Of a stretch of DNA of 64,000 nucleotides, positions 27,892 to 37,511 are shown piece by piece. The translations under genes were made by a program, and so were the position numbers. Location of the stretch: NCBI GenBank assembly GCA_002709225.1, contig PAQH01000025.1:1-64000 (forward strand), in the 5' to 3' direction. The notes beneath the pieces were generated by a model. That model was not told the origin of the DNA. It worked only from the letters and a program-made list of their open reading frames with translations, and ran no database searches. This DNA is from Planctomycetaceae bacterium (GTDB lineage Bacteria > Planctomycetota > Planctomycetia > Pirellulales > Pirellulaceae). The first letter of the stretch is position 1. Every line of letters begins with the position of its first letter.

Positions 27892-30543
27892 ATGCCTGCT
27901 CGTTTCGGTTTAACACACTGGCAGCGGATCGGGCTCGTCTTTTCCCTGGCGATTGTCCTGGGGGAGGTTCCTGTACGTACGGCGGACCGTTTTGATTTTC
28001 ATTCGATCCGCAGGGCGCCTGATCTGAGTGGTGCGAACGGGCGATTTGAAGGCGAAACGCATTTCTTGCCGCATGGAAATGCGCGGTTTCAGGGGATGCG
28101 GGGATATGGCCGGCAGTGGAGTGGCGACGCCCATTTCTTGTGGGATGGTGTGGCCGGCCAAGAGGCGCGCTTGCGGTGGATCTTGGGGCGGAGGTCGCGG
28201 TATCGGATTGTGGTGCAGTTGACACGCGCGCCTGACTATGGCGTCTGCGAGATCCTGGTGGACGACCAGGCTACCGGAGTCGAGGTGGATCTTTTCTCCA
28301 GTCGGGTCGAGTTGGCGCCAGCCGTAACGTTGCCGGCGGTGTCGCTTGACGCAGGGGCGCACATCCTCAGTTTGAAGCTGACAGGCGCGAATCCTGAGGC
28401 ACAGTTGTTCAAGAACAAGGGGTATCTGCTCGGCCTGGACTATTTTCAAGTAATCGATCTTGTACCGGATCCTCGAGCTGCTGCCAGGAAGCCGGCCGCT
28501 GCGGGGCGTGACGTTGCTGTGGCCGCTGTGGCCGCTGTGGACCAGGCGGGCGCGCAGAGGTTGCTGACCCGCTTCTGTACGGAATGTCACTCCGGTAATG
28601 AGCCTCAGGGAGGGGTGCGATTGTCAGAAGTGGGGCGGGGTAGTCTAGCGCAGGTTCCGCTGGCAGGGATCGAGAAGATCGCCGATGCGTTGGCGTTTGG
28701 TGCGATGCCCCCGGTGGATGCGGACCAGCCTGAGTCGCAGCAACGCCGCAGCTTGACACGCTTTTTCGAGCGGCAGTTAGTGAAGCGAACTGCGCGCAGG
28801 GAAAGCGTCGCGCCCACGGTAATGCGGCGTATGACACGCTATGAGTACAACAACGCGGTTCGAGACCTGCTCGAATTGAAAGGCGATGTCTACCCCTTGC
28901 CTGAACGTACGCTACGGGCGTATCACGAGTACTATCGGCCAGCAACGGGCATGTTCCCGGAACGGATACGTGTGGGGAATCGCACACTGGGAAAAAATCA
29001 GGTGGAGAAGGACCTGTTGGACGGCGTCTCGCCGTTTGCGATCGATTTGCAAGCCGAACACGGATTCAATAACCGTGGCGATCAGTTAAGCCTTTCTCCG
29101 CTGTTGCTGGAAACCTTCCTGAAGCTTGGGAAGTCAATTGTCGAAAGTCCACAGTTCCGCGAGTACTGTCGGGTGTATGACCGGCTATTCGTTGGCGCCG
29201 CGCCGCGGGATCGGGGGCGCGATTTGGAATTGGGGCGGCAGCGGCTTCAGACGCTCTTGGGACGGGCGTTCCGGCAACCGGTGGATAGGGTAACCCACGA
29301 ACGCTACAGTGCGTTCTTCGCAACCCAGTACGATCGTCATGGTTCGTACACGGTTGCTATGAAACGCACGGTCTCGGGTATTCTGGCATCCCCCCGATTT
29401 CTCTATCTGGTGGAGCCGGGCGGTGCCACTGAGGTAGCGGTGCCACTATCCGAACATGAATTGGCGACACGTTTGTCGTTTTTCCTGTGGAACACGATCC
29501 CCGATGTCGAACTCGGCGAATTGGCAGCCGCGGGGCGGTTGAGTGATCCAGCGGTGCTTCGGCAGCAGGTTCACCGGATGCTTACCGATACCCGCAGTCG
29601 CGCCTTGGCTGAAAACTTCGCACGTCAATGGCTGAGGCTGGACCAATTGATCACTGCGGTGCCATCGATGGAGAGGTTTCCACATTACTATTCTCGGATT
29701 GGCTGTGAACAATGGAAGTTTGGTTTGCAGATGATGGTCGAGCCATTGTTGCTGTTTGAGAGCATCGTCGTGGAAGATCGGTCGGTGATGTTGTTGGTCG
29801 ATTCGAATTACAGCTACCGCTCCGACGAGTTGCAGAGTTGGTATGAAGACGACGTACCGCTGGCTGGGAAGGGGAATGTTAATCGTTTTGATACTTTCCA
29901 GCAGGAATACAAGCGGCGCGATCTGTCTACCCGCCGGCAGGGCGGGGTGATCACGACGGCTGCGACGATGACGATGACGTCGTCACCCCTTCGTACGCGC
30001 CCGATTTCCCGCGGCGCTTGGGTTGCGACGGTGATTCTGAATCGGCCCCCCCCGCCGCCACCGGACTTGGTTCCGGAGATTGAAGCGGACGACGATGCCA
30101 TTGAGGCAAACGGGATCACACTGCGCGAACGTCTGCAGCAACACCAAATCAATGACGCGTGCGTGAGTTGCCACACCGCGATCGATCCCCTGGGATTTGC
30201 CTTGGAACAGTACGACGCGGTTGGACGCTGGCGGGAAACCTATCGATCAGGGTTGCCTGTTGACGCCAGTGGAAGGCTGTTTGGTGAAGTGGAGTTTTCA
30301 GGAATTGAGGAATTGAAGGACAGGCTCTTGGAACGGCCCGAGATTTTTATGCGGGCATTCACTGAGCACCTGCTGTCCTATGCGTTGGGCCGCCCAATCC
30401 AGCCGGTGGATCGCCCTAGTATCAACGCCATGGTGCGGCGAATCGCGGCGGATCATGGTCGCTTTTCAACGGTCATCACAGAAGTCGTGATGAGTCGGTC
30501 CTTCCGGTACAAGAAAACGGATGAATCCAGGAGACAGCCATGA
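27892..30543 (+). CDS. DUF1592-type cytochrome fusion with an N-terminal carbohydrate-binding-like domain
   Basis: An 883-residue exported protein. After the signal peptide (about 1-30) a galactose-binding-like jelly roll occupies about 32-195 (SRYRIVVQLTRAPDYG, VSLDAGAHILSLKLTGAN, GYLLGLDYFQVIDL). The heme motif CTECH is at 229-233. DUF1587 follows (MTRYEYNNAVRDLLEL), then a DUF1595-like block (LGRAFRQPVDRVTHERY), DUF1592 (LATRLSFFLWNTIPDVEL), DUF1588 with RPPPPPP and CVSCH at 757-761, and DUF1585 (EHLLSYALGRPIQP). The binding-like domain is absent from the paralogue at 21.0-23.9 kb and may set substrate preference. It overlaps the DUF1552 gene by four bases (ATGA), so the two are translationally coupled. 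Confidence 0.92.
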   Translation: MPARFGLTHWQRIGLVFSLAIVLGEVPVRTADRFDFHSIRRAPDLSGANGRFEGETHFLPHGNARFQGMRGYGRQWSGDAHFLWDGVAGQEARLRWILGRRSRYRIVVQLTRAPDYGVCEILVDDQATGVEVDLFSSRVELAPAVTLPAVSLDAGAHILSLKLTGANPEAQLFKNKGYLLGLDYFQVIDLVPDPRAAARKPAAAGRDVAVAAVAAVDQAGAQRLLTRFCTECHSGNEPQGGVRLSEVGRGSLAQVPLAGIEKIADALAFGAMPPVDADQPESQQRRSLTRFFERQLVKRTARRESVAPTVMRRMTRYEYNNAVRDLLELKGDVYPLPERTLRAYHEYYRPATGMFPERIRVGNRTLGKNQVEKDLLDGVSPFAIDLQAEHGFNNRGDQLSLSPLLLETFLKLGKSIVESPQFREYCRVYDRLFVGAAPRDRGRDLELGRQRLQTLLGRAFRQPVDRVTHERYSAFFATQYDRHGSYTVAMKRTVSGILASPRFLYLVEPGGATEVAVPLSEHELATRLSFFLWNTIPDVELGELAAAGRLSDPAVLRQQVHRMLTDTRSRALAENFARQWLRLDQLITAVPSMERFPHYYSRIGCEQWKFGLQMMVEPLLLFESIVVEDRSVMLLVDSNYSYRSDELQSWYEDDVPLAGKGNVNRFDTFQQEYKRRDLSTRRQGGVITTAATMTMTSSPLRTRPISRGAWVATVILNRPPPPPPDLVPEIEADDDAIEANGITLRERLQQHQINDACVSCHTAIDPLGFALEQYDAVGRWRETYRSGLPVDASGRLFGEVEFSGIEELKDRLLERPEIFMRAFTEHLLSYALGRPIQPVDRPSINAMVRRIAADHGRFSTVITEVVMSRSFRYKKTDESRRQP

Positions 30544-31829
30544 CGATGCGACCCATTTCACGACGGCAGCTGTTGCGCGGCAGCGGGGCCGCCCTGGCAC
30601 TTCCGCTGTTGGAGTGCATGCAGCGGACGTCGCGCGGCGCAACGGAAAGCGACGTCCCCAGGCGGGCCGCGTTCTTCTATGTCCCCAACGGCGTGGTTCA
30701 GTCAAAGTGGAAAATTCAAGATGTCGGGACGCAGTTCACCATGAGCCCGACGCTAGCGCCGTTGACCGCGTTACAGGATAAAGTGGCGGTCTTTTCTGGC
30801 TACGACCGTATTAAGGTGTCCGGGACGGATGGACACGCGCAGGCCAGTACCTGCTGGTTGAGCAGCGCTCCCCATGACCAATTGTCCCCGGCTGGCTACC
30901 CTTTGGACCGAACTCTGGATCAGGTGATCGCGGACACGACGAGCGAGCAGACACCTTTTCGTTCGCTTGAGCTGAGTTGTAATCCCTATCGGGATAACAA
31001 GGAGTCCGTCTATTTCGACAATATTTCATGGTATGGATATGGACACGTAGCGCGGTCGCTGCGTGATCCGCAGCGTGTGTTTCAGCGTTTGTTCGAGGTG
31101 CAGCCTGAAGCGGAGAGCCGGAGCGTACTCGATCTCGTCTTGGCGGATGCAAAGTCATTTGGGCCGCGCCTGGGCCGTACTGATCGGCGCAAATTGGATG
31201 AATACATGCAAGCTGTGCGGACCGTGGAAGCGCAGATTACCCGTCTGACTGCGCGTCGGGCAATTGTCGAAAAACTGCGCCCGGCGCGGCCGCGGAATCC
31301 ATGGCCGGAGCTGCGCCGTGGTGAGTATATCCAGCTGATGGGCGATCTAATGATTCTGGCGTTACGGACCGATTTAACCCGCGTGACGACCATGATGGTC
31401 GCGCCGGAACGGTGGGGAACACCGCAGACTGTGGAGGGGGTGTTTGAACAACCGATTGTCCACCACAGTATGACGCACGAACAGGGGAACCCGGAGGTCA
31501 GCCGGAAATTGGCGTTGCTGGATCGATTTCACGTGGCGCAATTTGCCCGGTTGGTCGCCAAAATGGACGCGGTGAAAGAAGGTGCCGGGACACTGCTGGA
31601 CAGTATCCTGTTTACCTTTGGATCGGGCCTCAGCAGCGGAAAGACACACGTCTATTCTGACTTGCCGGTAGTGATCGCTGGTGGGGGACGCGGGACCCTG
31701 GCAACAGGTCGTCACCACCGGGCGCCCGAGGGGACGCCGGTCGGAAACCTCTGGTTGGCAGTGGCCCAGGCGATGGGTTGCCCGAGAGATAGCTTCGCAG
31801 ATAGTAACTCCGTAACGCCGCTGGCGTGA
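30540..31829 (+). CDS. DUF1552 twin-arginine exported protein, coupled to the cytochrome
   Basis: A 429-residue DUF1552 protein with the signal SRRQLLRGSGAALALPLLEC at residues 7-26. Family blocks are AFFYVPNGVVQSKW, VFSGYDRIK, DGHAQASTCWLS, LDQVIA, ELSCNPYRDN, FDNISWYG, RSVLDLVLADAKSFGPRL, FTFGSGLSSGKTHVYSDLPV and GGGRGTLATG. Its ATG overlaps the stop of the DUF1592-type gene (ATGA), so the two products are probably made in fixed ratio. The 105 bp to the next PSCyt1 gene may contain a new promoter. Function unknown. Confidence 0.93.
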   Translation: MTMRPISRRQLLRGSGAALALPLLECMQRTSRGATESDVPRRAAFFYVPNGVVQSKWKIQDVGTQFTMSPTLAPLTALQDKVAVFSGYDRIKVSGTDGHAQASTCWLSSAPHDQLSPAGYPLDRTLDQVIADTTSEQTPFRSLELSCNPYRDNKESVYFDNISWYGYGHVARSLRDPQRVFQRLFEVQPEAESRSVLDLVLADAKSFGPRLGRTDRRKLDEYMQAVRTVEAQITRLTARRAIVEKLRPARPRNPWPELRRGEYIQLMGDLMILALRTDLTRVTTMMVAPERWGTPQTVEGVFEQPIVHHSMTHEQGNPEVSRKLALLDRFHVAQFARLVAKMDAVKEGAGTLLDSILFTFGSGLSSGKTHVYSDLPVVIAGGGRGTLATGRHHRAPEGTPVGNLWLAVAQAMGCPRDSFADSNSVTPLA

Positions 31830-31885
31830 GGAAATTCACGCGGCTGCGGTGGCGCGAAGAGGTGGGGCACACCGCTTGTTTTGAG

Positions 31886-31891
31886 TATACT
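31886..31891 (+). promoter_or_regulatory. Possible -10 element (TATACT)
   Basis: TATACT lies 43 bases before the ATG at 31935 in the gap after the DUF1552 gene. It matches the sigma-70 -10 consensus at five of six bases, but the -35 position (TGGGGC) is a poor match. It would separate the cytochrome/DUF1501/SGNH unit from the genes upstream. Confidence 0.3.
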
Positions 31892-31934
31892 GCGCCATCG
31901 ATCGCGGCACTTTTCCCACAACGTCAGGTATGTC

Positions 31935-34900
31935 ATGCGACATTGTTTCAGCTATGGTCTGTTCGCGCTGGTACTGGCCGGCCAGGGTGCCCTCGATAGT
32001 CAGGCCCAGGAGAGGGACACATTTGATCAGGCTGTGGCCCCCATTCTGGCCAACCGGTGCCTGGAATGTCACCGTGGGGCTGATGCTCAGGGCGGGCTCG
32101 ATTTGTCGCAACAAGGAAAGGCCCTGCGAGGTGGTGAAAGTGGTCCCGCGTGGCGGGCGGGGAAGCCGTTGGAAAGCCTGTTGTGGGAGCGTGTTGCCAA
32201 TGGAGAAATGCCTCCCAAGAAGCCACTTCCCGAGAACGAACGAGAGGTGTTGCGCAAATGGATCGCGGACGGTGCGGCGTGGGGGACCGATACGATCGAC
32301 CCGTTTCGGTTTACCACAGAGAGCCGTGCGGGGACGGACTGGTGGTCGTTGCAGCCATTGCGGGACTCGCAGGTGCCGGTCGTACGAAATCGAGATCGGG
32401 TTCGCAATCCGGTCGACGCCTTTGTCCTGGCGCGGCTGGAGTCGGCTGAGCTTGGTTTTGCGGAAGATGCCGCGCCGCGTCAGTTGATTCGACGTGTCTA
32501 TCTTGATCTGATTGGGCTGCCACCCACACCGGCAGAGGTGGCAGCGTTCGTTGAGGACCCCAGTGATGCGGCCTACGGTGAAATGGTGGATCGTCTCTTG
32601 AAGTCCAAGCATTACGGTGAACGGTGGGGACGCCACTGGCTCGATGTTGCGAGATTCGGCGAAAGCGACGGGTTTGAACGTAACGGGCCACGAAATCATC
32701 TTTGGCATTATCGCGACTGGGTTATTGACGCGTTCAATGCGGATATGCCTTACGACGAATTTGCTCGTCTGCAGATTGCCGGCGACGTGTTGCGGAACAA
32801 TTCGCCAACCGGTCTGGCGGCGGCGGGATTCTGGGTGGCGGGCGTCCACAATACGGTGGTCGGTGGTAGTGAGTTTATGAAAAGGGTAGCCCGCGAAGAC
32901 GAACTGGAAGAAATGGTGGGAGCGCTGGGGCAGACGTTCGTCGGACTCACGTTCAACTGTAGCCGGTGCCACGATCACAAGTTCGACCCGATACGCCAGC
33001 GGGAATACTACCGGTTGACGGCGGCTATCTCGGGCGTGCGGCACGGTGAGAAAGAGGCCGTGGAAACGCGTTTTCACGAGCAGATTGAGATCCTGGAGCA
33101 GGAGCTGAAGACGCTCAACCCCATGATTGCCGGCCTGGAAACGAAGGCTCGGAAAGCCGTACTGGCGGCGCGCAAGACAAAAGGCAAAAAGCCCGCCACA
33201 CCGCCAAAACCCTACGCTCAGTGGGAATTTGAGTCCGACCTGCAGGATAGCCTGGGGGAGTTGCATGGGAAGGCGTATGGCTCTGCCCGTATCGAGAATG
33301 GTGGCCTGGTGTTGGACCAGCAGAGTTATGTGGAAACAGCGGCCCTGCCGATCGGTGTCAAGGAGAAGACGCTGGAAGCGTGGGTGCTTTTGGCCAACCT
33401 TAAACAGCGAGGTGGTTCAGCGTTGACACTGCAAACAAAGAGCGGTGTCATCTTCGACGCGATTGTTTTTGGAGAACGCGAAGCGGGGCAATGGATGGCC
33501 GGCAGTAATGGTTTTGTGCGAACGAAATCCTTTGTCGCGCCGGTGGAGTCGAAGGCCGACAAGGAACCGGTCCATTTTGCCATCGTGTACCGAGCGGACG
33601 GCTCGATCACGGGGTACCGCAATGGAACGCTTTACGGGAAATCTTACAAGAGCAGTGGTTTGCAGTCCTATCAAGCGGGTGATAGTACCGTTCTGTTCGG
33701 TTTGCGGCACAAACCCGCGGGCGGACCCAATCGTAATTTGGCCGGCCGGATACTGCGCGCGCAATTACATCTCACAGCGTTGTCACCGGCTGCGGTGGCC
33801 GCTTCGGCCGGTGTGGAGAGCGATTATGTTGCGGAGGAGGAACTGGTGGCGGCGCTGTCGCCGACGGAGCGGTCTCGGCGCCAAGAATTCTTGACGCGCC
33901 GCGCGTCGCTTTTACAGCGGACTGCGGAGTTGCGGTCGAAAAGTAAAGTTAAGTTCTATACCGTGGCGCCGGGCAACCCGGGAACCACGTATTTTCTCAC
34001 CCGTGGTGACGTCATGAAACGGGGTGAAGTGATGACGCCCGGCGCAGTGAGTGCTGTTCGAGGGGTGACTGCTGATTTTGGCCTGGCCGCGGATGCGAGC
34101 GATGCGGATCGACGTGTGAGGTTAGCGGCCTGGATTACGAGTGACAAGAATCCTTTATTTCCCCGGGTAATGGTAAATCGTCTTTGGCATTATCACTTTG
34201 GCACTGGGATCGTGGAAACGCCCAATGACTTTGGTTTCAATGGAGGGCGCCCTAGCCATCCGCGATTGCTTGATTGGCTGGCGATCACCCTCCGACAAGC
34301 GGATTACCGCCTCAAAGCCGTACATAAGGTAATCGTGACGTCGACAGCTTATCGGCAAGGGTCGAAATTCCGGCCAGCGGCGCATCGGCGGGACGCGGGA
34401 AACCGGTTACTTTGGAGGAAATCACCCCAACGCGTCGAAGCCGAGGTGTTGCGTGACTCGATTCTGGCGGTTGCAGGGAAGTTGAATCTCCAGGCTGGCG
34501 GGCCGGGGTTCGTGGATGTGTCGATCACTCCGAACAACGGTACGACGTATTATGAGCCGATCGACAAAGAGGACGAGCAATTGCACCGGCGGACTGTCTA
34601 TCGCTTTTGGCCTCGAGGTGGGCGCAGCGCGCTGCTGGATACGTTTGACTGTCCAGATCCATCCTCTACCGCGCCGCGTCGTACCGTAACCACGACACCA
34701 TTACAGGCATTGAGTCTTTTGAACAATAGTTTTGTTTTGCGGATGGCGGGTCATCTGGGCGCCCGCGCGCGGCGAGAGGCGGGCGCGGGCGCGGCGCACC
34801 AGGTGCGGCGTATTTACGAGCTTACGCTGAGCCGCCAACCGGACGCGGAAGAAGCGAAGTTGGCGGTGCAGCTCGTCGAGCGACATGGCGCCGCGGCGTT

Positions 34901-34946
34901 AAGTCGGGCGTTGTTCAATAGCAACGAATTCGTGGTGTCGCAGTAA
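31935..34946 (+). CDS. PSCyt1-DUF1549-LamG-DUF1553 cytochrome fusion
   Basis: A 1003-residue exported protein. A signal peptide is followed by the heme motif CLECH at 42-46, DUF1549 (about 155-370; IRRVYLDLIGLPPTPAEV, WGRHWLDVARF) with the second motif CSRCHDHKFDP at 342-346, a short coiled coil, a LamG-like jelly roll at about 429-628 (WEFESDLQDSLGELHG, LEAWVLLANL, GYRNGTLYGKSY) and DUF1553 at about 726-1000 (PRVMVNRLWHYHFGTGIVET, AEVLRDSILAVAGKL), ending NSNEFVVSQ. ATG 31935 was chosen because it places the signal peptide at the start and has AGG seven bases upstream. The LamG insert suggests sugar binding. A DUF1501 gene follows 49 bp on. Reaction unknown. Confidence 0.93.
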   Translation: MRHCFSYGLFALVLAGQGALDSQAQERDTFDQAVAPILANRCLECHRGADAQGGLDLSQQGKALRGGESGPAWRAGKPLESLLWERVANGEMPPKKPLPENEREVLRKWIADGAAWGTDTIDPFRFTTESRAGTDWWSLQPLRDSQVPVVRNRDRVRNPVDAFVLARLESAELGFAEDAAPRQLIRRVYLDLIGLPPTPAEVAAFVEDPSDAAYGEMVDRLLKSKHYGERWGRHWLDVARFGESDGFERNGPRNHLWHYRDWVIDAFNADMPYDEFARLQIAGDVLRNNSPTGLAAAGFWVAGVHNTVVGGSEFMKRVAREDELEEMVGALGQTFVGLTFNCSRCHDHKFDPIRQREYYRLTAAISGVRHGEKEAVETRFHEQIEILEQELKTLNPMIAGLETKARKAVLAARKTKGKKPATPPKPYAQWEFESDLQDSLGELHGKAYGSARIENGGLVLDQQSYVETAALPIGVKEKTLEAWVLLANLKQRGGSALTLQTKSGVIFDAIVFGEREAGQWMAGSNGFVRTKSFVAPVESKADKEPVHFAIVYRADGSITGYRNGTLYGKSYKSSGLQSYQAGDSTVLFGLRHKPAGGPNRNLAGRILRAQLHLTALSPAAVAASAGVESDYVAEEELVAALSPTERSRRQEFLTRRASLLQRTAELRSKSKVKFYTVAPGNPGTTYFLTRGDVMKRGEVMTPGAVSAVRGVTADFGLAADASDADRRVRLAAWITSDKNPLFPRVMVNRLWHYHFGTGIVETPNDFGFNGGRPSHPRLLDWLAITLRQADYRLKAVHKVIVTSTAYRQGSKFRPAAHRRDAGNRLLWRKSPQRVEAEVLRDSILAVAGKLNLQAGGPGFVDVSITPNNGTTYYEPIDKEDEQLHRRTVYRFWPRGGRSALLDTFDCPDPSSTAPRRTVTTTPLQALSLLNNSFVLRMAGHLGARARREAGAGAAHQVRRIYELTLSRQPDAEEAKLAVQLVERHGAAALSRALFNSNEFVVSQ

Positions 34947-34995
34947 GCCGCCGCCAGGCAAGCCGTTTACAGAACCATGTTTCTGGGAAACATAG

Positions 34996-36405
34996 ATGTA
35001 TCAAGGAAAACGAAGAGATTTCTTTCACTGGGGCGCACAAGGTATCGCGGCCACGGCGTTACTGTCGTTGCTCGAGCGGGATGGTGTTGTGCAGGGTGCG
35101 GCGGCCTCGCATCCCGTCCGTGCCAAACGGGCGATACACATCTGTCTGATTGGGGGTATGAGCCACGTTGACTCATTCGACTACAAGCCCGAGCTGGTGA
35201 AATATCATGGCAAGCCACTGGGCGCGAGTGAGAAGCCGGACATATTTTTTGGCCAGGTGGGATTGCTGCGGCAGCACGACTGGGAATTCAAACAACGCGG
35301 CCAGAGTGGGCTTTGGATATCGGAAATGTGGCCCCATATAGCCGAACAGGCGGATGACTTGACCCTTTTGCGTTCGATGGTGTCCGATTCCGCCAACCAT
35401 ACGCCTGCTCTGTTTGTGCAGAATAGTGGTTTCCAGTTCAATGGATTTCCCTCGTTGGGCAGCTGGTTGTCTTACGGGATGGGCACTGAAACCGAAGCCT
35501 TGCCGGCGTACGTGGTTTTGCCCGATTCACGCGGTGGGCCCAATGGTGGTGCCTCGAACTGGACGAATGGATTTCTCCCGGCACAGCATCAGGGTGTGGT
35601 CTTGCGCGGCGGGGCTCAACCGGTCCGTGACCTGTTTCCCGCGCGGGCGATCGATCGGGTCGAGGAGGCCGAGACACGTGAATTCTTGCGGCTGGTGAAT
35701 CGTAGACATCTGGCCCAAGCGGGGCAGGACGCGGCGCTGGAGGCCCGTGTGAGGAGTTATGAGTTGGCGGCGCAGATGCAAATGTCGGTGCCGGAAGTCA
35801 GCGATCTGGCCGGCGAAACCGCGGCCACGCGCGCAATGTACGGAGTGGATGAGGAGCACACGGGAGATGCGGGACGGCGTTGTCTGCTGGGTAGACGGCT
35901 GCTAGAACGGGGCGTGCGGTTCGTCCAAATTTATTCGGGGGGACCGATTGCGGGCAACCCGCGAGCCAGCTGGGATGCGCATGAGAGTGTCAAACAAAAC
36001 CACTCGTTTGAAGCGGGCCGCATCGACAAACCGGTGGCGGCGTTGTTACGTGACCTCAAGCAGCGTGGGATGTTGGCGGAAACCCTGGTGCTTTTCACGA
36101 CTGAGTTTGGTCGCACTCCGTTCGCGCAGTCGGCAGCGAATCAAGTTGGACCGGGTCGCGACCATAACCGGTACGGGTTTTCCTGTTGGATGGCGGGCGC
36201 GGGATTGAAGACGGGAACTTCGTACGGCGCTACGGATGACATCGGTTGGAAAGCGGTGGAGAATCCCATGCCCTGGCATGATTTCCACGCGACAGTGTTG
36301 CACCTGTTTGGAATCGATCACGAACAGCTAACCTATTACCACAACGGTATCCGCCGACGCTTGACGAATGTTCACGGTGATGTGGCGGAAGGGATTTTTG
36401 CCTGA
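34996..36405 (+). CDS. DUF1501 twin-arginine protein (paired class)
   Basis: A 469-residue DUF1501 protein. The RR signal is very near the N-terminus (KRRDFFHWGA, residues 5-14). Core motifs: GGMSHVDSFDYKP (about 53-65), SWDAHESVKQNH, EFGRTP (about 371), GRDHNRYGF (about 387) and DFHATVLHLFGID. The proline of FDPKP is replaced by Tyr. The ending RLTNVHGDVAEGIFA is of the cytochrome-paired type. It follows the PSCyt1/LamG/DUF1553 gene by 49 bp and precedes an SGNH hydrolase by 60 bp, so the three likely form a unit. Confidence 0.93.
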   Translation: MYQGKRRDFFHWGAQGIAATALLSLLERDGVVQGAAASHPVRAKRAIHICLIGGMSHVDSFDYKPELVKYHGKPLGASEKPDIFFGQVGLLRQHDWEFKQRGQSGLWISEMWPHIAEQADDLTLLRSMVSDSANHTPALFVQNSGFQFNGFPSLGSWLSYGMGTETEALPAYVVLPDSRGGPNGGASNWTNGFLPAQHQGVVLRGGAQPVRDLFPARAIDRVEEAETREFLRLVNRRHLAQAGQDAALEARVRSYELAAQMQMSVPEVSDLAGETAATRAMYGVDEEHTGDAGRRCLLGRRLLERGVRFVQIYSGGPIAGNPRASWDAHESVKQNHSFEAGRIDKPVAALLRDLKQRGMLAETLVLFTTEFGRTPFAQSAANQVGPGRDHNRYGFSCWMAGAGLKTGTSYGATDDIGWKAVENPMPWHDFHATVLHLFGIDHEQLTYYHNGIRRRLTNVHGDVAEGIFA

Positions 36406-36465
36406 CACGTGCGCCGTACCGGGATGTGCGGCGTGTTTCCTTCAGTCGGCTCAGGGAGACGTGAT

Positions 36466-37461
36466 ATGCGCGAGAATGTTGCGGCGCGGCGAGGGGTGCG
36501 TTGGGGTAGACCGTGGTGGATCGCCGGCGTTTTTGTAGGGCTCGTAGCCGGGAGTACGGCGGGGAAATCGCCGGATGTGGCGTTTCCGTTGCAGGCCAAA
36601 CGCGTACTGTTTCTGGGCGATTCGATCACGCATAGCGGCGGTTACATCGCCTGGATTGAAACGCAGTGCCGCCTGCAGGGCGTCGATCCGCTGCCCGAAT
36701 TTGTGAATGTCGGGTTGAGTAGTGAAACGTGTACCGGTTTGTCGGAACCGGATCATCCGTTTCCACGTCCGGACGTCCACGAACGCTTGCAGCGAGCACT
36801 GGACCAAGTTCACCCCGATGTGGTGGTGGCCTGTTATGGGATGAATGACGGGATTTACTATCCGTTTTCGCAAACTCGGTTCACGGCCTATCAGAAGGGC
36901 ATCGGCCAATTGATTGAGAAGGTGCATGGTGCGGGTGCCAAACTGGTATTGCTGACTCCGCCCCCGTTTGACGCCGTACCACTGCGTCAGCAGAAAGGGA
37001 AATTAAAGCCCGCAGGAGAAGAAAAATACGCGTGGTTCGCAATCTACGAACACTACGACCGGGAAGTGATTGCGCGTTATGCTCGGTGGATTCTCGAACA
37101 GGAAGGTCGCGTTGCGATGGTGGTTGACCTCCATTCCCCCTTGACCGCGCATCTGGCCCACCAACGCAAACGAGACCCGAGTTACACATTGGCGCCGGAC
37201 GGTGTCCATCCGACCCCCCTCGGCCAACGGATGATTGGGGAAACGGTACTGCGGGCCTGGGGTGTTGCGGAGACGAAAGAGCCAGGCGCGGAACTCGCAT
37301 CTCTAATGCAACGCCGCATGGAGATTCTGCATGACGCGTGGTTGACCACCGTGGGCCACAAAAGGCCGGGTGTCAAGAAAGGGCTTCCGTTGCGTGTGGC
37401 GCGGAAACAGGCTGCGGCGTTGCTTGAGCAGGCGTTGCCCCTGGTTGCCAAACGACGTTAG
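36466..37461 (+). CDS. SGNH/GDSL-family hydrolase
   Basis: A 331-residue esterase-like protein with an N-terminal membrane or signal segment (WIAGVFVGLVAGSTAG). The SGNH blocks are clear: FLGDSITHSGG (catalytic Ser), an oxyanion Gly region (VNVGLSSETCTG), GMNDGIYYP (Asn) and DGVHPTPLG (Asp and His). Planctomycete members often de-esterify polysaccharides such as acetylated xylan, but no substrate can be read. ATG 36466 was chosen because GGGAG lies eight bases upstream and it sets the hydrophobic segment near the start; a GTG at 36409 is in frame. Third gene of the PSCyt1/DUF1501 unit. Confidence 0.9.
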   Translation: MRENVAARRGVRWGRPWWIAGVFVGLVAGSTAGKSPDVAFPLQAKRVLFLGDSITHSGGYIAWIETQCRLQGVDPLPEFVNVGLSSETCTGLSEPDHPFPRPDVHERLQRALDQVHPDVVVACYGMNDGIYYPFSQTRFTAYQKGIGQLIEKVHGAGAKLVLLTPPPFDAVPLRQQKGKLKPAGEEKYAWFAIYEHYDREVIARYARWILEQEGRVAMVVDLHSPLTAHLAHQRKRDPSYTLAPDGVHPTPLGQRMIGETVLRAWGVAETKEPGAELASLMQRRMEILHDAWLTTVGHKRPGVKKGLPLRVARKQAAALLEQALPLVAKRR

Positions 37462-37511
37462 CGAGTGGTTCTGGGCGCCGTACCCCGTAGCGGATGCGTG
37501 CCACGGGCGGC

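Noticed and set aside
30046-30053. Eight-base C run as a frameshift site in the DUF1592-type gene
   Set aside because: It encodes the poly-proline segment seen also in the paralogue (PPPPP), and the frame is intact; the run is explained by coding.
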